In this document: in pieces, positions 57,336 through 64,000 of the stretch
Layout of the letters: each line of letters begins with the position of its first letter
How positions within the stretch are numbered: the first letter of the stretch is position 1
DNA from: Burkholderia sp. L27(2015)
GTDB taxonomy: Bacteria > Pseudomonadota > Gammaproteobacteria > Burkholderiales > Burkholderiaceae
NCBI RefSeq assembly: GCF_009765705.1
Contig: NZ_LMUX01000016.1
Location: 742,837-806,836, forward strand
Reading direction: 5' to 3'
Length of the DNA stretch: 64,000 nt
Translations under genes and position numbers: made by a program
Notes under the pieces: model-generated
Seen by the model: only the letters and a program-made list of their open reading frames with translations
The model's database searches: none
Told to the model about the DNA's origin: nothing

Positions 57336-58946
57336 CTAGTTTGAATCGAATCGATTGATGCGGGCAATCGCTTCGAGGATGCGCAGCGGGAGTTCGATCG
57401 ACAGGAGATCCTGCGCCATCGATCGTGCGTCTGTTTTCGTGTCCGGTGCGGTTTGCGTCGGCGTTGATGTTGGCGTTGATGTTGGCGTTGGTGTTGGTGT
57501 TGGTGCGGGGATCGATGTCGGCGCCTGCGTCAGCCGTGCCACGCTCGCATTGAGCATGGCGGTCGCATCGAGCAGCATGCGCATTGCACCCGCACCGCCC
57601 GCGACCGGCGCGTCGATATCGTCAAGCGCCAGCGCGAGCTTGCGCAGCCCCGCGATTTCGCGTTTCAACAGGCGGCCAAGCGGATCGTCGGCAGGGGCGA
57701 GCGCGTCGAGCGCGTGGCCGACCGACTCAAGCAACCGTCCGCGCGCGTTGTGCCATGCAGATGCATCAACGGCATCAACGCGGCGCTGTGGCAGGGAAGC
57801 CGGCCGACTCACTGTACCTGTCGTACCCGGCATACCCGTTGTACCCGCCGTCTCCGCCGCAAGCAAATGATCGATCGCATTAAGGATCAGCCGAAACGAC
57901 GGCGCATCGTTCGACTCGTAGTAATCGAGCGTTTGCTCCATCACTGCGGAGCCACGAATCGGCAAGTAATGCGCGACGTAGCTATCGAGCGCGATGTACT
58001 TGCGCACGACGTCGCCCATTTCCGGATGCGCAGAGAACAGCACAGCGCGCGCAGCGTCTCCGGTCGTCAGAATAGCCGCCTTGCCGGCCATTTCCGAAGT
58101 AAAGCGCGCAGCGTCCAACGGATTGTCGATCGGCAGCCGCGCAGGCAGCGTCAACGAGCAAAAGCGCGCCGCGATACCGGTAGGCGCACGCACCGCTTCA
58201 TAAATCGGCCCGTGGTAATAAGGCATCTCAACGATAGGCGCACAGCCGCGCGCAAGCGGACCGTCATCGAGTTCGATCGACACAAGACCCGCACCGCTGC
58301 GCAGATACTCATGCGAATAGCGCGGGCTTGCACGCGCAACGCCGAGCCAATGCGGCCGACCTTCGGACAGATAAAACGCTCCGCCGCACGACGCTATGCA
58401 TGCGCCGCCGCGCGCGATAAAGCGGCGGATCGCACCATCAATGCCCGCTAAGTTTTCGTTACGATCGAGGCCCCAAGTCTCGAAGCCACCGGGCAGCATC
58501 AGCAGATCGAATTCGTCGAGCGCACCCGCCGCAACCGGCGCGCCGTCCAACACATCGAACGGCAAACCAAGACTCGCCAGACTATGCGCGTAGTAGCCGG
58601 AATAGGGATAAGCACAGGCCGCACCACCGAATATCGCAATACGCGGCACGCGCACAACATGAGTTGCATCGGGCACTTCGCCCGCCACGACGCTGATCGA
58701 TTCGAGCCCGCTAGCGACCACCGCACGACGGACCCCGTCCGACGCCTCGATCAGATAATCGCCCGCACGCATAGCCACGCTATCGTTCTCAACCACGCGC
58801 ACCACAAACCCACGCGCGGCAAGCCGATAAGCGAGCACGGCAACCGCACAGCTTTGTCTGTTGTCACCCCAACGTAGCGCAATCGAATCGACAGGCGCAC
58901 CCCTCGCAGTACCGCTCACCTCGACCTCGCGATCAATTACTTGCAA
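57336..58946 (-). CDS. BPL_N/type 1 glutamine amidotransferase-like protein in an ABC operon
   Basis: 536 residues from ATG 58946, overlapping the substrate-binding gene by 14 bp. N-terminal ~100 residues of unknown type, then an amidotransferase-like domain (about 102-310): RIAIFGGAACAYPYSGYY, LLMLPGGFETWG and the nucleophile-elbow ASCGGAFYLSEG, and PYYHGPIYE. The region after 350 is helical with Pro/Thr repeats (PTPTPTPTSTPTSTP) at about 485-505. The place between substrate-binding protein and ATPase suggests it acts on the transported substrate. The reaction is not known. Confidence 0.7.
   Translation of the reverse strand: MQVIDREVEVSGTARGAPVDSIALRWGDNRQSCAVAVLAYRLAARGFVVRVVENDSVAMRAGDYLIEASDGVRRAVVASGLESISVVAGEVPDATHVVRVPRIAIFGGAACAYPYSGYYAHSLASLGLPFDVLDGAPVAAGALDEFDLLMLPGGFETWGLDRNENLAGIDGAIRRFIARGGACIASCGGAFYLSEGRPHWLGVARASPRYSHEYLRSGAGLVSIELDDGPLARGCAPIVEMPYYHGPIYEAVRAPTGIAARFCSLTLPARLPIDNPLDAARFTSEMAGKAAILTTGDAARAVLFSAHPEMGDVVRKYIALDSYVAHYLPIRGSAVMEQTLDYYESNDAPSFRLILNAIDHLLAAETAGTTGMPGTTGTVSRPASLPQRRVDAVDASAWHNARGRLLESVGHALDALAPADDPLGRLLKREIAGLRKLALALDDIDAPVAGGAGAMRMLLDATAMLNASVARLTQAPTSIPAPTPTPTPTSTPTSTPTQTAPDTKTDARSMAQDLLSIELPLRILEAIARINRFDSN
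57460..57505 (+). repeat. 12-bp repeat coding a Pro/Thr run
   Basis: GGCGTTGATGTT (57460-57471), the same at 57472-57483, GGCGTTGGTGTT (57484-57495), then GGTGTTGGTG. On the minus strand it gives the PTPTPTPTSTPTSTP run. Confidence 0.75.
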
Positions 58947-59997
58947 CGATGCTATTCCAACGGTTCATCCAGGCTACGCGCTGATCGCTCATATATTGCT
59001 GATCCAGGTCGATCATCTTCGCGCGCTCGGCATCGGTCATCGCGGTCTGCTGCTGTTGCAGCGGCGTAAGCAGGGCGTTTGTCTTGCGGTTCGTGCCGGG
59101 ATAATTGAACGCCTGTGCCAGGCCGATCTGTCCTTGCGGATCCAGCGTCAGATTCAGGAACTGTTCGGCGTACTCCAGGCTGGGCGCATTTTTCGCAATA
59201 CCCGTGCCCCAGGTAATCGAAATCGCGCCTTCGCTCGGGAACACCCATTTGATGTCCGGATTGCGCTGCGCGACTGTTTCCGTCTGTGCGTTGTACAGCA
59301 CGCCGATCGTCGCTTCGCCGCTTTCCAGCGTCTTCATGATCGTGTCGGTATCGGTCTGGAAAATCGGCTGCAGCTTGGCCATCTTCTCGAACATCGCGAA
59401 CCCGGCGTCGCCGTCCTTGGGCGACTTGCCCGCGGCCATCGCGCCGATCGGGATGATGTACAGGCCGATCGAATGCGATGAGTCCGGCAGTACGATCTTG
59501 CCGCGGAATTCCGGGCGCCACAGGTCGGCCCACGAACGCGGCGGGTTCTTCACGACCTTCGAGTTATACGCGATACCGATCGCCGAATAGATTTGCCCGA
59601 TCCAGTAATCGTGACGGAACTGCGGGTAGACGTCGTTCAGGTTCGTCAGCCGTGGCGAGTTCATGTCGATCTTCTGCAGCACGCCCTGACTCACCGCGAG
59701 CGGGAACAGACCGTCGTGCAATTGGATCAAGTCGTACGTCTGATGAGCCAAGCCCACTTTGAGCTTCGTGATGCGCTGATCGGGTGTCGATCCGCGGTCT
59801 TCGACGACAGGCACACCGGTCTGCGCGGTCAGTCGCTGGCCCACGCCTTTTTGCAGTGCGTCGCCCCACAAGCCGCCCCATGTCAGCACCGTGACATTCG
59901 CAGGCTTGGCCTGCGCGAACGCGCTCGTCGCACCGAGAGACCCGAGTGAAAGTGCGGGCAATGCGCCGCCAATTTTGAGGAAGCTCCGTCGTTTCAT
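58933..59997 (-). CDS. ABC transporter substrate-binding protein (polyamine type)
   Basis: 354 residues from ATG 59997. The N-terminus MKRRSFLKIGGALPALSLG is a twin-arginine type signal (RRSFLK) ending near AFAQA. The mature part is a PotD/iron-type binding protein: VTVLTWGGLWGDALQKGVG, DLIQLHDGLFPLAVSQGVLQ, SWADLWRPEFRGKI. It should bind the substrate in the periplasm after folded export. First gene of a five-gene operon (promoter 60065-60094). Confidence 0.92.
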   Translation of the reverse strand: MKRRSFLKIGGALPALSLGSLGATSAFAQAKPANVTVLTWGGLWGDALQKGVGQRLTAQTGVPVVEDRGSTPDQRITKLKVGLAHQTYDLIQLHDGLFPLAVSQGVLQKIDMNSPRLTNLNDVYPQFRHDYWIGQIYSAIGIAYNSKVVKNPPRSWADLWRPEFRGKIVLPDSSHSIGLYIIPIGAMAAGKSPKDGDAGFAMFEKMAKLQPIFQTDTDTIMKTLESGEATIGVLYNAQTETVAQRNPDIKWVFPSEGAISITWGTGIAKNAPSLEYAEQFLNLTLDPQGQIGLAQAFNYPGTNRKTNALLTPLQQQQTAMTDAERAKMIDLDQQYMSDQRVAWMNRWNSIVASN

Positions 59998-60064
59998 AAA
60001 GAGTCTCGCTTTTCACAGATACCCCGCGCGTGCGGGGTGTTTATTTTGACTGTAACGGGAAGCG

Positions 60065-60094
60065 ATTGTGGAACCCATCCACTTTTGGTGTCAA
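60065..60094 (-). promoter_or_regulatory. Promoter of the ABC operon
   Basis: On the minus strand TTGACA (60089-60094) and CACAAT (60065-60070) are 18 bp apart. It reads toward the substrate-binding gene with about a 65-base leader. Confidence 0.55.
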
Positions 60095-60154
60095 CTCAAA
60101 AATAAATAATCCATTGATTCTATAAGTAAAATTCGGTGAATTTTCAATGGAGCA

Positions 60155-60179
60155 GCGAACCAATGGTTTATTGGTTCGC
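60155..60179. promoter_or_regulatory. Perfect inverted repeat, likely operator
   Basis: GCGAACCAAT and ATTGGTTCGC are exact 10-bp arms around GGTTT. On the plus strand a TTTTT lies five bases on; on the minus strand no T run follows, so an operator 60-90 bp upstream of the ABC promoter is more likely than a terminator. Confidence 0.5.
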
Positions 60180-60319
60180 CGTATTTTTGTGGGTAGACCG
60201 TCGGCGTGGTGAACGGCAAAGCATGCCGACGACGTCGAACAATTGCCGCTCGACGGTCCAGGCGCGGTGGACCGTCCAACGATAGTCGCGCAAGTGTCCA
60301 ACTTGACGCGGATAAGCGT

Positions 60320-61783
60320 CTAACTCGGCGCCGATAGTTCGCCCAGGATCGTGGGAATCAACTCCGAGATCGTGGGATGGATCGCCATCGTCCGAGCAAG
60401 CGCGGTGTAGGGCATGCGTGCAGCCATCGCAACGAGAACGGCGTGGATGGCTTCGTCGCCACCCGGACCGAGGATCGCTGCACCCAGGATTTCATCCGTT
60501 TGCGCATCGACCACCACGCGCATCGACCCTTGGGTCTCGCCTTTCTCGATCGCACGAGAGACGCGTGTCATCGGCCGCATTCCGACGCGCACTTTCTTGC
60601 CCGCCTTGTGCGCTTGCGCCACCGTCATTCCGACGCGGCCGAGCGGCGGGTCGATATAGAGTGCGTAGGCGGGGATACGATCGGCCACTGAGCGGCTGGC
60701 GCCATCGAGCAGGTTCGCGGCGACAATCTCGTAGTCGTTGTAAGCGGTGTGGGTAAATGCGCCGCGGCCGTTGCAATCACCCAGGGCCCACACGCCCTCG
60801 ACGTTCGTGTGTAGCTGGTCATCGACCTCGATATAGCCCGCCGCGTTTGTCGTTATGCCGGCCTTGTCGAGACCCAGATCATCGGTGTTGGGGCGTCGTC
60901 CGACCGCGAGCAGAAGGTGGCTTCCCACGATCTCCTGTTCCTCGCCCGCGGCACAATCGACGCGAATGCCGACGCCGTCCGGGTGGCCCTGCACATGGAT
61001 GCACTCGGCGCCCGATCGGATCGCGATACCCTCGTTTTCAAGGATCGCCTTGATTTGCGCCGAAACCTCCTCGTCTTCCCGGGAGACGAGACGAGGGCCT
61101 TTTTCGACCACGGTCACCTGCGCGCCGAAGCGGCGAAATATCTGGGCGAACTCCAGTCCAATATAGCTTCCCCCGATGACGACAAGGTGGCGCGGCACCT
61201 CGTCGAGCGCCACCATGTTGGAATTGGTTAGATACGAAACCTCGTTCAGCTTGCCGAAGTCCGGGGTCGTCGCTCGGCCTCCAACGTTGATAAAAATCTT
61301 GTCTGCCTTGAGCAGTTGATCACCGACCCGGATCTCGTGAGCACTTTCAAAGCGTGCATGGCCGCGAATGAACGTGCAGCCGCTCATACCGGTCAGCCAG
61401 CGCTCAAGCCCTGTGCGACTGGCTCGAACAATCGCGTCGACGCGCGCTTTGACCGCCGCCATGTCGACGCGTGGCGGATCGGGCAGGATCACGCCATATT
61501 CCGCGCCGCGGGCTGCGAGGCGCGCCGCATAGGCGCTCGCCACCATTGCCTTGGTCGGCGTGCAGCCCACGTTGACGCAAGTACCGCCGGCCAGGCCGCG
61601 CTCCACGATCGCTACGGTCATGCCTGCCGCTGTCAGTCGGCCGGCCAGTGCCGGGGCCGCTTGACCGGTCCCGATCAGGATGGCGTCGAAGACGCGAGGC
61701 GAGGAGGAAGGCGTCACTTCAGGATTGGCCTTGGGGGCGGCGTTGGGGTCCGCTTTTGGGTCCGCTTTTGGGTCTGTAGTCAT
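60320..61783 (-). CDS. FAD-dependent pyridine nucleotide-disulfide oxidoreductase
   Basis: 487 residues from ATG 61783. FAD motif GTGQAAPALAGRLTAAG (38-54), redox disulfide in GGTCVNVGCTPTKAM, NAD site VVIGGSYIGLEFAQI, second FAD motif VWALGDCNGRGAF and the C-terminal HPTISELIPT base. Related to mercuric reductase/dihydrolipoamide dehydrogenase, but without a heavy-metal domain, so called FAD-containing oxidoreductase. A 28-residue N-terminal tail of DPKADPKADP-like repeats comes from 12-bp DNA repeats. Likely single. Confidence 0.9.
   Translation of the reverse strand: MTTDPKADPKADPNAAPKANPEVTPSSSPRVFDAILIGTGQAAPALAGRLTAAGMTVAIVERGLAGGTCVNVGCTPTKAMVASAYAARLAARGAEYGVILPDPPRVDMAAVKARVDAIVRASRTGLERWLTGMSGCTFIRGHARFESAHEIRVGDQLLKADKIFINVGGRATTPDFGKLNEVSYLTNSNMVALDEVPRHLVVIGGSYIGLEFAQIFRRFGAQVTVVEKGPRLVSREDEEVSAQIKAILENEGIAIRSGAECIHVQGHPDGVGIRVDCAAGEEQEIVGSHLLLAVGRRPNTDDLGLDKAGITTNAAGYIEVDDQLHTNVEGVWALGDCNGRGAFTHTAYNDYEIVAANLLDGASRSVADRIPAYALYIDPPLGRVGMTVAQAHKAGKKVRVGMRPMTRVSRAIEKGETQGSMRVVVDAQTDEILGAAILGPGGDEAIHAVLVAMAARMPYTALARTMAIHPTISELIPTILGELSAPS
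61746..61769 (+). repeat. 12-bp repeat coding the DPKA tail of the oxidoreductase
   Basis: GGGTCCGCTTTT occurs twice (61746-61757, 61758-61769), followed by a decayed third copy. Confidence 0.7.
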
Positions 61784-61928
61784 CGGTTCTCTCCTCGCAT
61801 TTCAAATCGGGGCTTGATGATGGATCCATAAATCGCGCTCGATCGTCCACATTGGCGATACCGGCTTCCAACGGGGCCATCGCGTTCGATGCACGCGGCA
61901 ACACCGAAAGATGAACGCCGCAGTTCCA

Positions 61929-62651
61929 TCAGACTACACCGACCCCTTGCACTGCGTCGTGAAACAGCAATTCGATGCCGATGCGTTCGCCGCTGCGCAC
62001 GCGACTAATCGCGTGCTTGAGGTTGACCCGGTAGTAGCCCTTGCTGCCCTTGGATGGGCGATGGGCGACGGTAATGAGCGCCGCATCGCCTTGGCGTAGG
62101 GGCAACACCATGGGCCGGGACTGCATGCGCGGGCGCTGCTCGGTCATGACGAACTCGCCACCCGAAAAGTCAGCATCGGGTTCGCAGGGCAATATCACCA
62201 ACTGCAACGGGAACACGCGCTTGCCCTGTGCGCTTTGATGCAGCGCCAAATAATCTCCCTCGCGGAGATAACTCGCCGCCGTTAGTTGGCCCGTCTGGCC
62301 GACCTCGCGGTTCTCCCGCAGGAAGTCTTCCAGCGTCGCCGGGTAGCGGGAGTCCGCGCCCATAATTTCAGCCCAGCGATTGGCAATCGGAGCCAACCGC
62401 TCGTAAAACGCTACACGCCAAGCTGCGATCGGATCAGGCAATGGTTGAGGCAGACGCCACACATCCCCCCGACCGAGTTCAAGGCGCTCCAGCGACGCGC
62501 ACTGGCCCTGCGCGCGGGCCTCGGCTGCAAGCGTCGCGAGCGCTTTAGCCTGTGCACCGTCGAGCAACTTGGGCAACAAGGCATAGCCTTCCTTATCCAG
62601 GTCAGCACCGATGCGGCCCCAGTCCAGTTTTTCGATGGAGATATTTTTCAT
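61929..62651 (-). CDS. 2OG-Fe(II) oxygenase-like protein with a changed iron site
   Basis: 240 residues from ATG 62651 (GGAG 7 bases ahead). The double-stranded beta-helix is seen in YLREGDYLALHQSAQGKRVFPLQ, FSGGEFVMTE, and GYYRVNLKHAISRVRSG. The first ligand pair reads His138-Gln-Ser140, not HxD; the next-door paralogue (63481) has HQD. The distal His213 and the 2OG Arg region (SGERIG) remain. It could be inactive, or work with a free iron coordination site. It is 57 bp downstream of ogt, so probably cotranscribed. Confidence 0.8.
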   Translation of the reverse strand: MKNISIEKLDWGRIGADLDKEGYALLPKLLDGAQAKALATLAAEARAQGQCASLERLELGRGDVWRLPQPLPDPIAAWRVAFYERLAPIANRWAEIMGADSRYPATLEDFLRENREVGQTGQLTAASYLREGDYLALHQSAQGKRVFPLQLVILPCEPDADFSGGEFVMTEQRPRMQSRPMVLPLRQGDAALITVAHRPSKGSKGYYRVNLKHAISRVRSGERIGIELLFHDAVQGVGVV

Positions 62652-62708
62652 TGTTCGCTCCATCATGTCGTCAAACGTGTGCTTCGTGCCGTTGCATCCA
62701 TCGTCATG

Positions 62709-63278
62709 TCAGAAACCGGGCAACCGCGCTTCCTGAGAGGCGCTGGCGGGCTCGACAGGCAGCAGCGCTCGCTCATGCTCGAGTAGCCAGCGCTTGCGGT
62801 GCAGACCCCATGCATACCCCTTGAGGTCGCCGTTTTTGCCGATCACGCGGTGGCAGGGCACGACAATCGCGATCGGATTCGCACCATTGGCGGCGCCGAT
62901 ATCGATGGCCATGCGAGGATCGTCATAACCCAGGGCGCGAGCGAACTCGCCATAGCTGGTCGTCTGTCCAGCCGGGATCTCGCGCAACCCGGCCCAGACG
63001 CGACGCTGCAGTTCACTGCCCGATGCCGCGGTGGCGATCTCACCCAGCGCGGCAAAGTCGCCCTCAAAGTAACGTCGGAGGCCAGACGCGATCGCTGCGG
63101 GGGCGGCGGTTTCTATGAGCTCGCACTCGCCATAGTGCGTGCGCAAGTTCCGATGCAAATGCGCCTGGTGATCGATGAAGTCGAGCGCGCGCAACTGTTC
63201 CTGGTGGTCCGTAACCAGCATCAACGTTCCCAGCGGGGAATCAACCTCGCTCAGATTCAAATTCAGTTTTAGTTTCAT
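62709..63278 (-). CDS. ogt: Methylated-DNA-protein cysteine methyltransferase
   Basis: 189 residues from ATG 63278; the in-frame ATG at 63287 is too close to AGGAG. It removes alkyl groups from O6-methylguanine onto its own Cys142 (IVVPCHRVIGKNGDLKGYAWG). Tyr109 of TTSYGEFA is present. In the ARAVGAANG helix the arginine finger of relatives is Ile125 (MAIDIGAANGANP). A divergent oxygenase gene begins 203 bp away, with mirror-image sites between. Confidence 0.93.
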   Translation of the reverse strand: MKLKLNLNLSEVDSPLGTLMLVTDHQEQLRALDFIDHQAHLHRNLRTHYGECELIETAAPAAIASGLRRYFEGDFAALGEIATAASGSELQRRVWAGLREIPAGQTTSYGEFARALGYDDPRMAIDIGAANGANPIAIVVPCHRVIGKNGDLKGYAWGLHRKRWLLEHERALLPVEPASASQEARLPGF

Positions 63279-63361
63279 GGCGGACATCTCCTAGGTATGG
63301 GAGGTCGTGGGTATTTGGGTGGTGAGTGATCAGTTTGAAACGGCGCAATAATTCGAACAAT

Positions 63362-63407
63362 CCGTTTCTTGCTGGTATACGTTTAAAAATTAAAACGCAA
63401 GAAACGG
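63362..63407. promoter_or_regulatory. Ada-box-like inverted repeat between ogt and the oxygenase gene
   Basis: CCGTTTCTTGC (63362-63372) and GCAAGAAACGG (63397-63407) are exact 11-bp arms 24 bp apart. The right arm lies within AATTAAAACGCAAG (63388-63401), one base off the E. coli Ada-box AATTAAAGCGCAAG. It may drive the two divergent repair genes. Confidence 0.6.
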
Positions 63408-63480
63408 AGTTGCGAGTCAGTGATGCTCCTGTAGGCTGAACGCATCGCCAATTGAGAACAGTCCAACGGGAACCTGGCCC

Positions 63481-64000
63481 ATGAGCCCATGCGAGAGCGA
63501 TGCACGGATGTCGATACCGGCTTTGCAGGCGCAAGACTGGCCCGCCATAGAGCAATCCCTATACACCGATGGCAATGCGCTGTTGCCTGCTCTACTCACT
63601 GCGGCGCAGTGCGAAGAATTAGCGGCCATGTACGAGCAGGATCAGCACTTTCGAACACGCGTCGTCATGGCGCGGCACGGGTTCGGGCTCGGTGAATACA
63701 AGTACTTCGCCTATCCGTTGCCGAATATACTCGCCCAACTACGCGAAGCGCTCTATTCGCGCCTCGCGCCCGTTGCCAATCATTGGAACCGGTTGATGGG
63801 CGTGGACGTGCGCTATCCTGAGACACTGCCAGCCTTTCTGGATCGTTGTCATGCCGCAGGCCAGATTCGTCCGACTCCGCTGATTCTGAAGTACGGCGAG
63901 GGCGACTACAACTGTCTGCATCAAGACCTATACGGCGACCATGTGTTTGCGTTGCAAGTGGCGATTCTTTTGGATCGACCGGGTATCGATTTCACCGGTG
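63481..64000 (+). CDS. 2OG-Fe(II) oxygenase (partial at window end)
   Basis: 173 codons from ATG 63481 (ATG 63508 also possible) to the end of the window, so the 3' part is missing. Paralogue of the 61929 gene: LKYGEGDYNCLHQDLYGDHVFALQ holds the His147-X-Asp149 iron pair, and IDFTG starts the next strand. Together with divergent ogt it looks like an alkylation-response oxygenase, but the substrate (DNA, protein, small molecule) is not certain. Confidence 0.85.
   Translation, partial: MSPCESDARMSIPALQAQDWPAIEQSLYTDGNALLPALLTAAQCEELAAMYEQDQHFRTRVVMARHGFGLGEYKYFAYPLPNILAQLREALYSRLAPVANHWNRLMGVDVRYPETLPAFLDRCHAAGQIRPTPLILKYGEGDYNCLHQDLYGDHVFALQVAILLDRPGIDFTG

Larger units (their letters stand above)
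60000..60319 (+). other. AT-rich intergenic region before the ABC operon
   Basis: No gene. It holds the ABC promoter, a leader hairpin ACCCCGC-GCGT-GCGGGGT (60021-60038) and the palindrome at 60155-60179. It is notably AT-rich compared with its neighbours. Confidence 0.6.

Noticed and set aside
39460-64000. A second copy of the tRNA-Ser 3' end that would mark an island border.
   Set aside because: None was found by eye downstream, and no integrase gene is present.

Overview
The window looks like chromosomal DNA of a beta-proteobacterium of the Burkholderiaceae (Burkholderia sensu lato). The reasons are the high GC content and codon use, the purF-metZ pair, prpE and acsA, a DUF4212/VC_2705 symporter pair, DUF3563 mini-proteins, an ftrABCD ferrous-iron operon of the Bordetella/Burkholderia type, a class I fumarase next to murI, and a tyrB/uvrB divergon. 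The species cannot be fixed from the sequence alone.

Layout. 0-10 kb: end of purF, metZ, an FKBP isomerase, a DUF1345 membrane protein, an EAL-CBS-GGDEF c-di-GMP protein, two PAP2 phosphatases, a secreted-type PHB depolymerase/esterase, a first DUF3563 mini-protein and prpE. 10.8-14.4 kb: a tightly overlapped vWA / PP2C phosphatase / protein kinase triad (YegL-YegK-YegI or TerY-P type). 14.4-16.4 kb: orphan HTH antitoxin, second DUF3563 mini-protein, a small secreted protein and rlmJ. 16.7-19.9 kb: acetoacetate decarboxylase, 3-hydroxybutyrate dehydrogenase and a patatin-like hydrolase, a likely ketone-body/PHB module. 20-23.5 kb: tyrB and uvrB. 23.6-27.1 kb: Fur-box-controlled ftrABCD. 27-34.4 kb: GlcG/HbpS-like protein, AtaL-like protein, OsmC, pirin with divergent LysR, murI, fumarase and an EamA exporter. 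34.8-39.3 kb: acsA with a two-gene acetate-type sodium symporter. 39.4-46.4 kb: tRNA-Ser(GGA) followed by a TibC-type heptosyltransferase and a 1738-residue repeat autotransporter.

46.4-64 kb is more accessory: a 3-methyladenine glycosylase, a decayed LysR gene, a MetX-like hydrolase, an RsbQ-like hydrolase fused in one operon to a PAS hybrid histidine kinase, a wrecked AbiE toxin-antitoxin pair, an Hsp20, an SDR fragment, a five-gene polyamine-type ABC operon that includes a BPL_N/amidotransferase-like protein, an FAD disulfide reductase, and an alkylation-repair locus (2OG oxygenase, ogt, divergent 2OG oxygenase cut by the window end).

Two themes cut across the window. First, acetate/propionate/ketone metabolism recurs (prpE, adc-bdhA-patatin, PHB depolymerase, acsA plus symporter, fumarase). 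Second, short 12-14 bp degenerate tandem duplications occur again and again, many spanning or just following stop codons, with relatives inside coding regions as in-frame peptide repeats; no feature family explains them. The best leads are the RsbQ/PAS-kinase pair, the two DUF3563 genes that share an AGGGTWWTCCCTAG element, the ABC/BPL_N operon, the mirror-image Ada-box-like operator between ogt and a 2OG oxygenase, and a neighbouring oxygenase whose iron-ligand Asp is replaced by Ser. All positions were read by eye; no database search was run.
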